A stretch of DNA of 64,000 nucleotides from Pseudoalteromonas luteoviolacea H33-S (GCF_001625695.1 NZ_AUXY01000111.1:1-64000), one strand, 5' to 3'; counted from the stretch's first letter, positions 1 through 8,637 are shown. Made by a program: numbers and translations. Notes: generated by a model not told the origin, from the sequence alone.

Positions 1-17
1 TACTGCGTAGCGCACCA
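1..17 (+). tRNA. possible 3' end of a tRNA gene cut by the window edge
   Basis: The first 17 bases end in ACCA and could be the 3' acceptor strand (positions 7-13), discriminator A and CCA tail of a tRNA. A strong intrinsic terminator follows 20 bases later, as expected at the end of a stable-RNA operon. The 5' part lies outside the window, so neither the fold nor the anticodon can be checked. Confidence 0.3.
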
Positions 18-36
18 AAAGTGCCAAATAAAAGAA

Positions 37-65
37 AGCCCGATTCGAAAGAGTCGGGCTTTTTT
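37..65 (+). terminator. intrinsic terminator
   Basis: Ten-base inverted repeat (AGCCCGATTC / GAGTCGGGCT, one mismatch) with a GAAA tetraloop, followed by a T run. It probably ends a stable-RNA operon that begins upstream of the window. Confidence 0.75.
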
Positions 66-121
66 GTGCTAAATCATCTCGAAAGTTGTAGAGCTCATGC
101 ACATTGATAAAGAGACGAATT

Positions 122-400
122 AGCGCAAGGTGAAGGGAGCAACCTTCACCGCCGACAAGGCAAACTCAAGATTTCCTCAGCAACAGCTAAAATAGCTCAT
201 TTCACCTTGTACAAAAGAAGCGTGCTCACTGCGTTCGCTGTCGCTAACCTTTTGCACGATAAGCGCAAGGTGAAGGGAGCATCCTTCACCGCCGACAAGG
301 CAAACTCAAGATTTCCTCAGCAACAGCTAAAACGGCTCATTTCACCTTGCGCGAAAATAGCGTACTCACTTCGTTCGCTGTCGCTAACCTTTTGTACGAT
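122..400 (+). repeat. tandem duplication, period 140 bp
   Basis: Positions 122-260 and 262-400 are two nearly identical direct copies. Both begin with AGCGCAAGGTGAAGGGAGC, include the CTCAAGATTTCCTCAGCAAC block and end in a TTTTG(C/T)ACGAT block. A third, shorter relative of the middle part (CCTCAACAGCAGTTAAAACAG) is at 592-612. Short reading frames pass through the duplication but have no ribosome binding site and change with the repeat, so I do not call genes here. Confidence 0.85.
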
Positions 401-466
401 AGCGCCGATGATAGTGTGGGGGGCGGCTAGCGGTGGCTTTCCCATGTGAAAGTAGGACATTGCCAG
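401..466 (+). pseudogene. 5S rRNA 3'-end remnant with an insertion
   Basis: The segment reads AGCGCCGATGATAGTGTGGG, then about 17 extra bases (GGGCGGCTAGCGGTGGC), then TTTCCCATGTGAAAGTAGGA and CATTGCCAG. This is the 3' half of a gammaproteobacterial 5S rRNA interrupted in its D/E arm. The 5' half is absent: upstream sequence is the end of repeat unit 2. It cannot be a functional 5S and probably records recombination at the end of an rRNA operon. Confidence 0.6.
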
Positions 467-553
467 CAAAGGTTGCCCCGGGCAATTAAAGGTCAATAAA
501 CAACATTCATTCATGAATCTAATCGACATTAGTACATCCATGTACGTCAAACT

Positions 554-579
554 CGTTGCAGAAATGCAGCGGGTTTTTT
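554..579 (+). terminator. weak intrinsic terminator-like hairpin
   Basis: CGTTGC / GCAGCG stem (one G-T pair) around AGAAAT, followed by GGTTTTTT. It sits after the 5S remnant and is plausibly the old rRNA-operon terminator. The short stem keeps confidence low. The stretch from 467 to 963 otherwise holds only the repeats and no supportable gene. Confidence 0.4.
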
Positions 580-963
580 GCGTTTAAGTCCCTCAACAGC
601 AGTTAAAACAGCTTATTTCACCTTGCGCAAATTGAACGTACTCGCTTCGCTCGTTGTCGTTACATTTTGCACGTTAATCACCTTGCACAAATTGAACGAA
701 CTCGCTCTGCTCGCTGTCGTTGCATTTTGCACGATATTTACCTTGCGCAAAAAGAGCGCTCTCACTTCGTTCGTTGTCGCTAACCTTTTGCACTTTACTT
801 GCAGAAAAATAATTTAAGCGGTTTGTCATTATATTGTTGCATTACACCATTGAGCCTTCACGTTTTAATATGGTGTTTTTATCAGAGGTGGAAGGGAGAT
901 AAGAAAAGGTGGCCTGTTATACAGCCACCAAAACGCCTTGGATGTGAAAATACGCGGGAGCTG

Positions 964-1617
964 TTACAAACTACGTCCACACCAAACAATGCGTCCAGCT
1001 ACGCCGTGATGCTCTGCATTTTGGGAGTTGATTTGCCAGCAGGGATAATCAGGGTTATCACTGATCACTGCAATATGATCTGATTTTTGTTGAAGTCTTT
1101 TAGCCATTAATCCATCTTGAGTTTGAATAATATAAACTCCCGCCTTGCTTGGTTGCTGTTGGCTTAAATCAACCAGTACCATATCACCATGCTCTAAAGT
1201 TGGTAGCATACTATCACCACGTACAGAAACAAAAGCCAAGCGGTCGCTATGAACTCCTAGCTGTGATTGCAACCAACGTTTATTCAACGCAAATTGCTCT
1301 GTGATGTCTTCTTGGCCATTAATGGCACCAAAGCCAGCACTGGCTTCTACGTCCAATTTAGGCACTACGAGTAGATCATCTTGACTATGTTGAGCTGGTG
1401 CATCAGCAGCTTGTACACCGGTAAGTAACCAATTTAAGTCCACAGAGAATAAACTGTATAGGTGTTCAAGGTATGCCATTGATGGGCGACCCAGCCCTTG
1501 GCAAATACGATAAATATGTGAGGGAGATTTACCAGTTAATTCGGCAAACTGACGTTTATTACCGCCAGAAAATTGCTCAACTAGGGTCACAAAACGGCGA
1601 GAAAATGCGGTACTCAT
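964..1617 (-). CDS. XRE/S24-family transcriptional repressor
   Basis: A 217-residue LexA/CI-like regulator. The N-terminal helix-turn-helix spans about residues 8-65 (FAELTGKSPSHIYRICQG). The C-terminal S24 peptidase fold shows the Ser-Lys dyad: Ser136 in GDSMLPT and Lys173 in GLMAKRL. Proteins of this type dimerise, repress nearby promoters and may lose repression after RecA-stimulated self-cleavage. There is no obvious Ala-Gly cleavage pair in the linker, although AGFGA near residue 95 is a candidate. No phage genes adjoin it. Its nearest neighbour, upstream and on the same strand, is the small peptide gene at 1789-1935. Targets cannot be read from the sequence. Confidence 0.88.
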   Translation of the reverse strand: MSTAFSRRFVTLVEQFSGGNKRQFAELTGKSPSHIYRICQGLGRPSMAYLEHLYSLFSVDLNWLLTGVQAADAPAQHSQDDLLVVPKLDVEASAGFGAINGQEDITEQFALNKRWLQSQLGVHSDRLAFVSVRGDSMLPTLEHGDMVLVDLSQQQPSKAGVYIIQTQDGLMAKRLQQKSDHIAVISDNPDYPCWQINSQNAEHHGVAGRIVWCGRSL

Positions 1618-1750
1618 GAACTTACTCTCAGTAGCAAAATAGTCAAAGAGTGAAGAGTACGCGTGCCACTTGTCGGTGTACAGTAAAATAATACGGGTAG
1701 CTAATATTTCAGCTTGTGATATGAAAAACCAAAAAAGTATATTAGTGCAG

Positions 1751-1775
1751 AAAAGGCGATATATAGTCGCCTTTT
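1751..1775 (-). terminator. intrinsic terminator of the small peptide gene
   Basis: Perfect AAAAGGCGA / TCGCCTTTT inverted repeat around TATATAG. On the minus strand it begins 14 bases after the stop codon of the peptide gene at 1789-1935 and ends in TTTT. The symmetrical A/T flanks could work in either direction. Confidence 0.7.
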
Positions 1776-1788
1776 CTCTTATTCGTAA

Positions 1789-1935
1789 TTATTCAAACTT
1801 ATCTTGGCAAGGCTGAGAACCAGGGCAAGTCCAAGTGCCTAAATAACCACCCGCTATGTGTGGAGTTTGCTTTGCATCGATAGGACGCTGGATCGAAAGA
1901 GATTTGACAGATTTTTTTGATAGCTTTAAACGCAT
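1789..1935 (-). CDS. small peptide with double-glycine leader, putative RiPP or secreted peptide precursor
   Basis: A 48-codon gene. An AGGAA ribosome binding site lies seven bases before the ATG at 1935-1933, which decides the start against a longer reading to 1980. The peptide has a basic leader (MRLKLSKKSVKSLS), a linker (IQRPIDAKQTPHI), an AGG double-glycine motif at residues 28-30 and an 18-residue tail containing CPGSQPC. Leader plus Gly-Gly plus a short Cys-bearing core is the layout of peptides cleaved and exported by C39-peptidase ABC transporters, or of ribosomally made, modified peptides. A terminator follows. No modifying enzyme or transporter gene is nearby, so function is inference. 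The peptide could also act unmodified. Confidence 0.62.
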   Translation of the reverse strand: MRLKLSKKSVKSLSIQRPIDAKQTPHIAGGYLGTWTCPGSQPCQDKFE

Positions 1936-2180
1936 GATGAAATTCCTGTTTTTATTTTTGGTGCTCAATTTAGCTTTCAAAGTATTTTTACATATTATTC
2001 TGCTAAATGGAGGGGATTGTTATGTGCTTCAATGCACAAATAGTAACCTACATTACCTTTCTAATAATGTAAATAATTTTTAACCATGTCGTAACTATTT
2101 GGATGTTCTTTCAATTCTCATTGGCAATCGAGCTGAGTTGAGTACAATTACATTTTGTTTCTTATCTTATCGATGTCGCT

Positions 2181-3122
2181 ATGCAATTTGATTTTTCCCC
2201 CATTCAGCAAGTTTTTTCACAACTAACAGAGCTCCCCAATGAGGCTGTACGCCTTTTTCACGGCAGAGGCCGCTGCTATCCATCGTTAGAACAGCTCTCT
2301 ATTGATTTCTTGTCAGGTCAAATTATGTGCACTGTATTTAAGGAGCAGGGTGATGCTTGGATGGAAGGTCTTCGTGACTGCTTAAACACTTTGATCCATA
2401 GTGATGTTGCTCAAAAGCAACTTACATGTGTCTTCATCCAGCATAGGTACCGTGTAGATAACGCTGTAGAGATATTATTTGGTCGCCTTGATGAGCAAGT
2501 GGTAGTCACAGAAAACGGCTTAAAGTTTGAGTTATCACTTGGTAAAAAACAAAATACGGGATTGTTTTTTGATATGCGTAATGGCCGCGATTGGGTGAAG
2601 AAGCAAAGCGAAAACAAAAAAGTGCTTAATTTATTTGCCTACACTTGTGGCTTTTCAGTGGCAGCAGTGGCTGGCGGGGCCAAGCAGGTGGTTAACTTGG
2701 ATATGGCAAAAGCGGCGCTGAATCAAGGCAGGCGTAATCATCAACTCAATGATCATGCATTAGACAATGTTTCTTTCTTAGGACATGACTTATTTAAATC
2801 TTGGGGTAAATTGCGCAAGTTTGGTCCGTATGATCTGGTGATCATTGACCCTCCGACATTTCAAAAGGGCAGTTTTGCACTGACGAAAGATTATCAGCGC
2901 ATATTACGTAAACTTCCCGAGTTACTTTACCCTGGTGCAACAGTGCTTGCTTGTGTGAATGATCCTACAGTGCAAAGCCAGTTCTTAATTGATGAAATGC
3001 ACAGGGAAGCGCCTTCGATGACGTTTATAGAGCGTCTTGAGAATCCGCCGGTATTTGAAGATATTGACCCGCAAGGCGGATTAAAGTGTTTAGTTTTTAG
3101 TAATGAACACGCTGTTTTATAG
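2181..3122 (+). CDS. class I SAM-dependent methyltransferase, RlmI/RlmL-like
   Basis: 313 residues. The C-terminal two thirds form a Rossmann methyltransferase: motif I VLNLFAYTCGFSVAA (about residues 149-163), an acidic motif II (VVNLDMAKAAL) and the motif IV catalytic loop VIIDPPTFQKGSF. The NxFAYTCGFS and DPPTF signatures are those of the family that includes the RlmI and RlmK 23S rRNA cytosine/guanine methyltransferases. It lacks the N-terminal PUA domain of RlmI and is about 80 residues shorter. The substrate is probably rRNA, but this is not proven. It stands alone on the + strand, with 77 bases to the next gene. Confidence 0.82.
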   Translation: MQFDFSPIQQVFSQLTELPNEAVRLFHGRGRCYPSLEQLSIDFLSGQIMCTVFKEQGDAWMEGLRDCLNTLIHSDVAQKQLTCVFIQHRYRVDNAVEILFGRLDEQVVVTENGLKFELSLGKKQNTGLFFDMRNGRDWVKKQSENKKVLNLFAYTCGFSVAAVAGGAKQVVNLDMAKAALNQGRRNHQLNDHALDNVSFLGHDLFKSWGKLRKFGPYDLVIIDPPTFQKGSFALTKDYQRILRKLPELLYPGATVLACVNDPTVQSQFLIDEMHREAPSMTFIERLENPPVFEDIDPQGGLKCLVFSNEHAVL

Positions 3123-3199
3123 TAGCGTATTGATTAATCGAGAAAGACCTATTTTAGCAGCTACACTTAAGTAATGATTGTGTAATTAGTTAGGCGTCT

Positions 3200-3997
3200 G
3201 TGCGAATCTATTGCTTGATAAGTCTTGTTGCGCTGATAGCCAGTTGGCATGTATCGGCGGCTCAGCGCTCAGTGGATAAAATCAATTCAGTATGTGAAAC
3301 CAACGCTAAAGTGGGAGTGGTTGCTGGCTGGCCTCCATTGACCAGCGTCACCGAAGAAGGCGTGGCGCAAGGTCTAGATATAGATATCGCTAAATTAGTA
3401 TTCGAACGTGCAGGTATGTGTGTTGAGTTCGTTCGTTTGCCATCAGCTGCTCGCAGTTTTGCACAGTTAACAAAGGGCGTTGTCGATGTTGTGTTGATGG
3501 TCAGTTATACCTTTAAGCGTAAACAGTGGGGATACTTTACTCAGCCCTATCGCACAGAAAGAATGCGGCTATTTTCCCTAAAGCCGCCTGAGTCAGTATA
3601 TTCTTTAATGGCTTTGCTCAGTTCAGAGGCAACAATTGGTCTGAGCATTGGCTCTTATTATGGGGAAGAGATTAAGTCTCTTGCCAATCAAGAACGATTT
3701 GGCAATCAATTCATTGGTATTTCAACCATTCAACGGCGCATTGAGTTGTTGGCTAAGCAGCGTGTTGATTTTATTATTGAAGATGAAATCGTTGGTAACT
3801 ATCTTAGTCAAAAATGGAGTGATAAACCGATCTATATTTGGGACTATTCAGTCCATGATAATGAAGTGCACTTTTTATTGCGTAAAGATAAGTTCTCATC
3901 TTCACAACGCGTTCGTATTGATCAAGCGATTGATGAATTACATCTGCAAATATCACAATTGGTATCCCGTTACCGCCAACTCGGGCAAGCTAAATAA
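3200..3997 (+). CDS. periplasmic solute-binding protein, SBP_bac_3 family
   Basis: 265 residues from a GTG start. That start gives a clean signal peptide (MRIYCLISLVALIASWHVSA, then AQ). The mature part has the type 2 periplasmic binding fold seen in polar amino acid binding proteins: VGVVAGWPPL near residue 37, GLDIDIAKLVFERAG, and VVDVVLMVSYTFKR. Genes of this type in Alteromonadales often occur without ABC permease partners, as here, and may act as sensors or as remnants of transport systems. The ligand is unknown. The 294-base gap after it holds only an inverted repeat AGCCAGC/GCTGGCT at about 4242-4272, before the chitinase. Confidence 0.78.
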   Translation: MRIYCLISLVALIASWHVSAAQRSVDKINSVCETNAKVGVVAGWPPLTSVTEEGVAQGLDIDIAKLVFERAGMCVEFVRLPSAARSFAQLTKGVVDVVLMVSYTFKRKQWGYFTQPYRTERMRLFSLKPPESVYSLMALLSSEATIGLSIGSYYGEEIKSLANQERFGNQFIGISTIQRRIELLAKQRVDFIIEDEIVGNYLSQKWSDKPIYIWDYSVHDNEVHFLLRKDKFSSSQRVRIDQAIDELHLQISQLVSRYRQLGQAK

Positions 3998-4291
3998 TGT
4001 TATCCATAGTGCCACGCTTTCTGTGTACTTACGTAAATTGCACCGCAGCTTCTGGAAAGGCAATACACTTCCCTGCTCTATGCTTGTTATATTATTCTTA
4101 ATTCCTTTCATACCGTCTCTACTTCATAGCTTAGACCCGTGAAACATTACAATCTTTCAAGTTGTGAGTTGCAATCGGGTGTGGGTGATTTTTGTACAGT
4201 TTGTTACTCTGAAAGCGGGCGGGTTTAATATTGGATAACAGCCAGCCAGAGCTCGCCATCAAACGCTGGCTAACAACATGGAAATAAAGGT

Positions 4292-5911
4292 ATGAAAACA
4301 CTCAATTTAGCAGTCATGGCCGCATTAGGCCTCATCTGTGTGCCAACGATGGCACTGGACTGCAGTCAATTAAGCAAGTGGCAGTCAACAAAAGTGTATA
4401 CAGGCGGTATGGAGGTACAGCATTTAGCTGCCAAATATACCGCAAAGTGGTGGACACAAAATCAAGACCCTGCGATGTATTCTGAGCCACAAAACGTATG
4501 GCGCAAGGAAGGGATCTGCGACCCTATTGGTGCGCCATTGCCTATTGTGAAGCTTGATGCACCATTGGATCAAAGCCGCCATATAATTGCTTCTCCAGTT
4601 GTCATTAACGCGACAGCGAGTCACCCAATGAATGTGCCAATCAAACATGTGGACTTCAAAGTCGATGATGTGGTCATTGCGACGGACAACACAGCACCTT
4701 ATGAAGCAACATGGACAGCGACAGGCTTGGGCGAGCATGTGATCCAAGCTGAAGTTGTTGATGATGAAAATGGGCGGGCAAGCTCAGGCAAGCGTATTAT
4801 TACGGTTGTCGCGGACGATGTTATTGTGCCTCCCAGTGGTTTTAAGATTGTAGGTTACTTTCCTAGCTGGCAAGGCCTAGTTGCCGATATTCAATTTGAT
4901 AAGCTGACGCATATTAATTACTCCTTCTTACTGCCCAATGCTGATGGCTCATTACAACCACTTGAAAATCTTGCGAAGATGAAACAGCTAGTGAGTGCTG
5001 CGCAATCATCTGGCGTAAAAGTAGGGATTGCGGTAGGCGGTTGGAACGGCGGGGATGACAGTGCGTTTGAGACTTTTGCCAGCAGTGCACAAGGCCGTGC
5101 TACATTTATTCGCAATCTAATGGCTTTTGTTGAATTGCATCAGTTAGATGGCGTTGATATGGATTGGGAATATCCAGACCCTGGTAGCTCAGCCAATAAT
5201 TATGCGCTGTTGATGAAAGAACTCAGTGTTGAGCTCAAAGCAAAAGGGAAGTTTTTAACCGCTGCAGTCGTTGCTTTAGGCTACACTGGGGGTGGTGTTT
5301 TGGAGTCGGTATTCCAAGATGTTGATTTCTTGAACTTGATGGCTTACGACGCAAATAATGCGGATCATGCGAGCTTTCAGTATGCATTGGACTCGATAGC
5401 ATATTGGCAAGGCCGCGGGTTAAGTAAAGAGAAAACCGTTTTGGGTGTGCCTTTTTATTCTCGCCCGACATGGCAAGCTTACCGTACGCTTGTAGCACAA
5501 GATGCTGCCAATGCTTGTCGTGATACTGATGGCACCTCATATTACAATGGCATTCCAACAATACGTGCAAAAACTCAGTTAGCGCTTGATAGCGCAGGTG
5601 GCATCATGAATTGGGAGCTATCCCATGATACAAATGGGCCTGATTCTTTATTGACCGCTAAGTGGGAGGTTGCACAGGGCATTGCGCCAAGCTATCAGTG
5701 CGATGGCAGTGGTGGGCCGGATAAGCCAACACAGTGCGTGGATATTCAAGTCGATCCAAATCAATACGTCGCACACCCTGATTTTCCGAATGGCGATCAT
5801 GCAGCAGCTGGGCAGCGTATTCGTCATCAAAGCAGCGTGTATGAAGCGAATTGGTGGACGCGCTCAGTACCTGGAAGTGACGGTAGTTGGCAGTTTATCT
5901 GTCAGTATTGA
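4292..5911 (+). CDS. secreted GH18 chitinase with two chitin-binding modules
   Basis: 539 residues. Order: signal peptide (1-21, cut after TMA), CBM5/12-type chitin-binding module (about 22-76, with AKWWTQNQ and a closing EGIC), Ig-like domain (about 85-175, HVDFKVDDVVIATDNTAPY), GH18 barrel (about 183-455), and a second CBM5/12 module (about 481-539, YEANWWTRS). The catalytic DxxDxDxE motif is DGVDMDWEYP with acid Glu293. It should hydrolyse beta-1,4 GlcNAc polymers outside the cell. The Ig domain next to an N-terminal binding module resembles processive ChiA-type enzymes, but the compact barrel could instead be endo-acting. It converges on a protease carrying the same type of chitin-binding module, and the two share a terminator. 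Confidence 0.94.
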   Translation: MKTLNLAVMAALGLICVPTMALDCSQLSKWQSTKVYTGGMEVQHLAAKYTAKWWTQNQDPAMYSEPQNVWRKEGICDPIGAPLPIVKLDAPLDQSRHIIASPVVINATASHPMNVPIKHVDFKVDDVVIATDNTAPYEATWTATGLGEHVIQAEVVDDENGRASSGKRIITVVADDVIVPPSGFKIVGYFPSWQGLVADIQFDKLTHINYSFLLPNADGSLQPLENLAKMKQLVSAAQSSGVKVGIAVGGWNGGDDSAFETFASSAQGRATFIRNLMAFVELHQLDGVDMDWEYPDPGSSANNYALLMKELSVELKAKGKFLTAAVVALGYTGGGVLESVFQDVDFLNLMAYDANNADHASFQYALDSIAYWQGRGLSKEKTVLGVPFYSRPTWQAYRTLVAQDAANACRDTDGTSYYNGIPTIRAKTQLALDSAGGIMNWELSHDTNGPDSLLTAKWEVAQGIAPSYQCDGSGGPDKPTQCVDIQVDPNQYVAHPDFPNGDHAAAGQRIRHQSSVYEANWWTRSVPGSDGSWQFICQY

Positions 5912-5934
5912 TGGCAACCTGAGCAGGTAATATG

Positions 5935-5965
5935 AAAAAAGCCGTGCACCCAGATGCACGGCTTT
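5935..5965. terminator. bidirectional intrinsic terminator
   Basis: AAAAAAGCCGTGCA / TGCACGGCTTT with a six-base loop, placed between the convergent chitinase and protease genes. It has an A run on the left and a T run on the right and so can stop both transcripts. Confidence 0.8.
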
Positions 5966-5987
5966 GATTGTCATGATAAATTTTTGC

Positions 5988-7304
5988 TTATTTAGTGCAA
6001 GTTGGATCCTTGCCGATGAGTTTCCAAGCGCCATAAAGGCCTGATTCACCTGGGATATCGCCACGAGTCCAATATCTTGCTTCATATTCTGAACCACGGT
6101 AGGTGACGCGATCTGGCCTGACATAAACGGCATTTGCATCCCATGTGCCATTGCACACGTTGGAACCATCTGTTGCCGTAGCGAAAACACGCGCGACATA
6201 TGTGGTTGTGCTACCGTCTACTTTAAAAGTTAACGTGGTTTGTGCAAGGCCTGGTGTTGCAGCGCTAAATTCAACGCTTACCTTACAATTTTGGTTTTGG
6301 GTGAGTGTACTTGCTGAACACGTATCTACTGTAGTCACCAAGTTGCTCGTGACACCTAATGCAGCAACATTTAGCTGGTTGAAGGTAAATGTCGGGCTAC
6401 CAGTATTGGTGATGGTAAAGGTATGCCTTACCGTATCACCAACAACAAAATCAGCCAGTGTCGTTTGCTCTTGATAGCCAACCTGCACCGGAACCGTCCC
6501 ATTTTTGATTGACTCTATCCATTGGTCGTATACTGCAACATCCGCATACACACCATAGTTTTCTGGACGAGCACATCCTACACCCCAGCTTACTATGCCT
6601 AGTTGAACTGTTTGACCACCAGATTGAATTACAATTGGTCCGCCGCTGTCGCCGTTACATGAGTCTTTTTGACCCTGTGGGTAGCCTGCGCAGAATTCAG
6701 TGGCGCCAACGTTACTGTAATGACCGCCAGTTTGACGACATATCGCGTCAGAAACCAATGGAACATCTACTTCATATAAATTAGTTGGACGTGTACCGCC
6801 TTCTTGCAAGCGACCAAGTCCGGCTACAGTAAGTAAATCACCTTCACGTGCGTAATAATCTATAGAAGATTGTGCAAGTGTGACACTCGCGCCCTGTGTT
6901 GGCACTCGAGTTAGCTTTAATACAGCAATATCGTTGTGTAGTGTTGAATTATTATAGTTAGGGTGCATATGCACTTGCTCAACTGCAATGCGATCACCGT
7001 CATTGCCGCCAAGGATAAAGCCGGCGACCTTAACATTTAGTTCGCTCGCCGTTCTGTTACGCACACAGTGCGCAGCCGTTAGTACATAACCGTCACCGAT
7101 GTAACTACCACCACAAAAAGCCGTGGTACCATTTGATCTGAGTATTTGTGTGTAAAACGGCCACTCAGTGGTATCCGCTGGGATACCGCCAACAATGTTG
7201 GGCTGAATATCATCGAGTGCTAGTGCGGGTAAACTGGCCACAATACCTGTGGCCAGCAGTGTGTGTCGCATTACACCTTTGATGAAGTGTGTTGTTCCTT
7301 TCAT
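5988..7304 (-). CDS. secreted trypsin-like (S1) serine protease with chitin-binding domain
   Basis: 438 residues. Signal peptide ends near residue 30 (LPALAL). A short propeptide precedes the activation site IVGG (37-40). The S1 triad is visible: His79 in TAAHC, Asp125 in NDIAVL and Ser220 in GDSGGP. Asp214, six residues before the serine, matches the trypsin pocket, so cleavage after Lys/Arg is expected. Residues about 275-380 form a beta-sandwich of the kind seen in bacterial extracellular enzymes. The last ~55 residues are a CBM5/12 chitin-binding module (SEYEARYWTRG). The enzyme probably strips protein from chitin-protein composites alongside the neighbouring chitinase. Confidence 0.93.
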   Translation of the reverse strand: MKGTTHFIKGVMRHTLLATGIVASLPALALDDIQPNIVGGIPADTTEWPFYTQILRSNGTTAFCGGSYIGDGYVLTAAHCVRNRTASELNVKVAGFILGGNDGDRIAVEQVHMHPNYNNSTLHNDIAVLKLTRVPTQGASVTLAQSSIDYYAREGDLLTVAGLGRLQEGGTRPTNLYEVDVPLVSDAICRQTGGHYSNVGATEFCAGYPQGQKDSCNGDSGGPIVIQSGGQTVQLGIVSWGVGCARPENYGVYADVAVYDQWIESIKNGTVPVQVGYQEQTTLADFVVGDTVRHTFTITNTGSPTFTFNQLNVAALGVTSNLVTTVDTCSASTLTQNQNCKVSVEFSAATPGLAQTTLTFKVDGSTTTYVARVFATATDGSNVCNGTWDANAVYVRPDRVTYRGSEYEARYWTRGDIPGESGLYGAWKLIGKDPTCTK

Positions 7305-7671
7305 GTTGTACCTATGTTGTTCACTTGTTAGACAAATTTAAGATACAACTAAATGTTGCGATATGTATAAAAAATGTGATTGAAATGATTTCAATGGGTA
7401 ACGTGTTATTTTTTATAAGTGCATGTCTTTAAAGTGATAAATTTCTATCTTTGATGAAATGTTTATATTTAATGTAAATATTAGTTTACTTTTTAAACAT
7501 ACCTTAATTTGCAAAGTGATGACCAGAGTGCAGAGTCAGTAAGTATGAACATGAAGGCAACTTGCCTGATGTTACCTTTTATCGCTTCCTCCAAGTATGT
7601 CCTTTTTAGATAAGTTATAGTCATAAAAGACTTTTTGCAATGCGATATGCTTATTTCTTAGGAGGTGCCTG
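7305..7671. promoter_or_regulatory. divergent intergenic region with a perfect 17 bp palindrome
   Basis: A 367-base AT-rich gap between the divergent protease and glxA-like genes. It contains the perfect palindrome ATTGAAATGATTTCAAT at 7379-7395, 75 bases upstream of the protease start, a plausible operator for an unidentified regulator. A strong AGGAGGT ribosome binding site at 7661-7667 precedes the glxA-like ATG. No gene or RNA was recognised. Confidence 0.45.
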
Positions 7672-8637
7672 ATGTCTCAAGTTGTTGGCTTTTTTATTTA
7701 CGATGAATTTCAAACTGTTGATTTAGCGGGTCCACTAGATGCTTTTTCGACCGTGAATGATCTACTGTCAAAAGAAGTCTATAAGTTGGTCACGCTCGCG
7801 AATGACATTAGGCCAATTCGTGCTGAAAGTGGTTTGAAGACGTTGGCCGATGACACGATCACAAATTGCCAGATGCTTGATGTGTTGGTGATCATTGGCG
7901 GACGAGGATGCCAAAATGTTATCAAAGATCAAACCGTGATGGCACAGTTACGTAGGCTGGCACAAAGCGCTCAGCGTATTGTGAGCATCTGTACAGGCGC
8001 ATTTATTGTTGCAGCGCTGTGGCCCCAGCGTGCACTCACGTTGGCAACCCATTGGGATTTTTCGCAGCGGCTCGCGGCGCAATTTCCATGTGTGCAAGTG
8101 GTGTCCGATAAGCTCTTTGTTCAAAGTGATGAGGTGTATTCTTCGGGCGGGCTTACAGCGGGTATTGATCTTGCTTTGAGCCTGATTGCAAAGGATCATG
8201 GCGCAGCGATGGCGCAACGCGTTGCACAATATATGGTGATGTATGTGAGGCGCAGCGGCGATCAACGTCAGTATTCTAGTTTATTGAATGCGCAACAGAC
8301 CTTGTCACAGCGCTTTCAAAGTGCCATCGAGTTTGTGCAAGATAATATCGATAAGCCGTTATCTGTTGAGATATTGGCTGAGCAAGTTGCGTTGAGCCCA
8401 CGACATTTCCAGCGGGTTTTTACAGAGAAAATGGGGATATCCCCAATGCGTTTTGTACAAAATTTAAGGTTGGAAAAAGCCAAGGGGTTATTGTGCACAT
8501 CTGAACACTCGATAGCCCACATTAGCGTGTTGACAGGATTTGGTTCACCTCCGTTATTAACTCGAAAATTCACCCAAGCGTATGGCGTAACGCCGACCCA
8601 ATATCGCGAAAATTTTACTGCAGAGGTTAACGAATGA
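7672..8637 (+). CDS. GlxA-family transcriptional regulator (DJ-1/PfpI + AraC HTH)
   Basis: 321 residues with two domains. Residues about 4-180 form a DJ-1/PfpI-like sensor with the nucleophile-elbow cysteine in SICTGAF. Residues about 215-318 hold the AraC/XylS double helix-turn-helix (LAEQVALSPRHFQRVFTEKMG, then HISVLTGFGSPPLLTRKF). There is no signal peptide, so it is cytoplasmic. Regulators of this class often control amino acid, betaine or other nitrogen-compound catabolism. The gene overlaps the next by four bases (ATGA), so the two are cotranslated. Its partner is a secreted protein with the same N-terminal fold, which suggests a shared ligand or a duplication. Confidence 0.9.
   Translation: MSQVVGFFIYDEFQTVDLAGPLDAFSTVNDLLSKEVYKLVTLANDIRPIRAESGLKTLADDTITNCQMLDVLVIIGGRGCQNVIKDQTVMAQLRRLAQSAQRIVSICTGAFIVAALWPQRALTLATHWDFSQRLAAQFPCVQVVSDKLFVQSDEVYSSGGLTAGIDLALSLIAKDHGAAMAQRVAQYMVMYVRRSGDQRQYSSLLNAQQTLSQRFQSAIEFVQDNIDKPLSVEILAEQVALSPRHFQRVFTEKMGISPMRFVQNLRLEKAKGLLCTSEHSIAHISVLTGFGSPPLLTRKFTQAYGVTPTQYRENFTAEVNE

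Larger units (their letters stand above)
203..796 (+). repeat. five copies of a 58-60 bp imperfect repeat
   Basis: Units start with (C/T)ACCTTG(C/T)(G/A)C and end with TTTTG(C/T)AC. They lie at about 203-260, 343-400, 619-676, 679-736 and 739-796. The last three are head to tail with a 60-base period. Each carries a central CTCACTTCGTTCGCTGTCG-like block. The first two units are the ends of the 140 bp duplication. The units are adjacent rather than separated by unique spacers, so this is not a CRISPR array. Confidence 0.8.

Noticed and set aside
619..796. Possible CRISPR array
   Set aside because: Units are adjacent without unique spacers, are too diverged, and no cas genes are in the window.
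578..817. Open frame of 79 codons through the repeat region
   Set aside because: It consists almost wholly of the 60 bp repeat units, so the frame is a by-product of a period divisible by three. No ribosome binding site.
964..1617. Prophage remnant suggested by the S24 repressor
   Set aside because: No integrase, structural or replication genes are nearby, and no attachment-site duplication was recognised.
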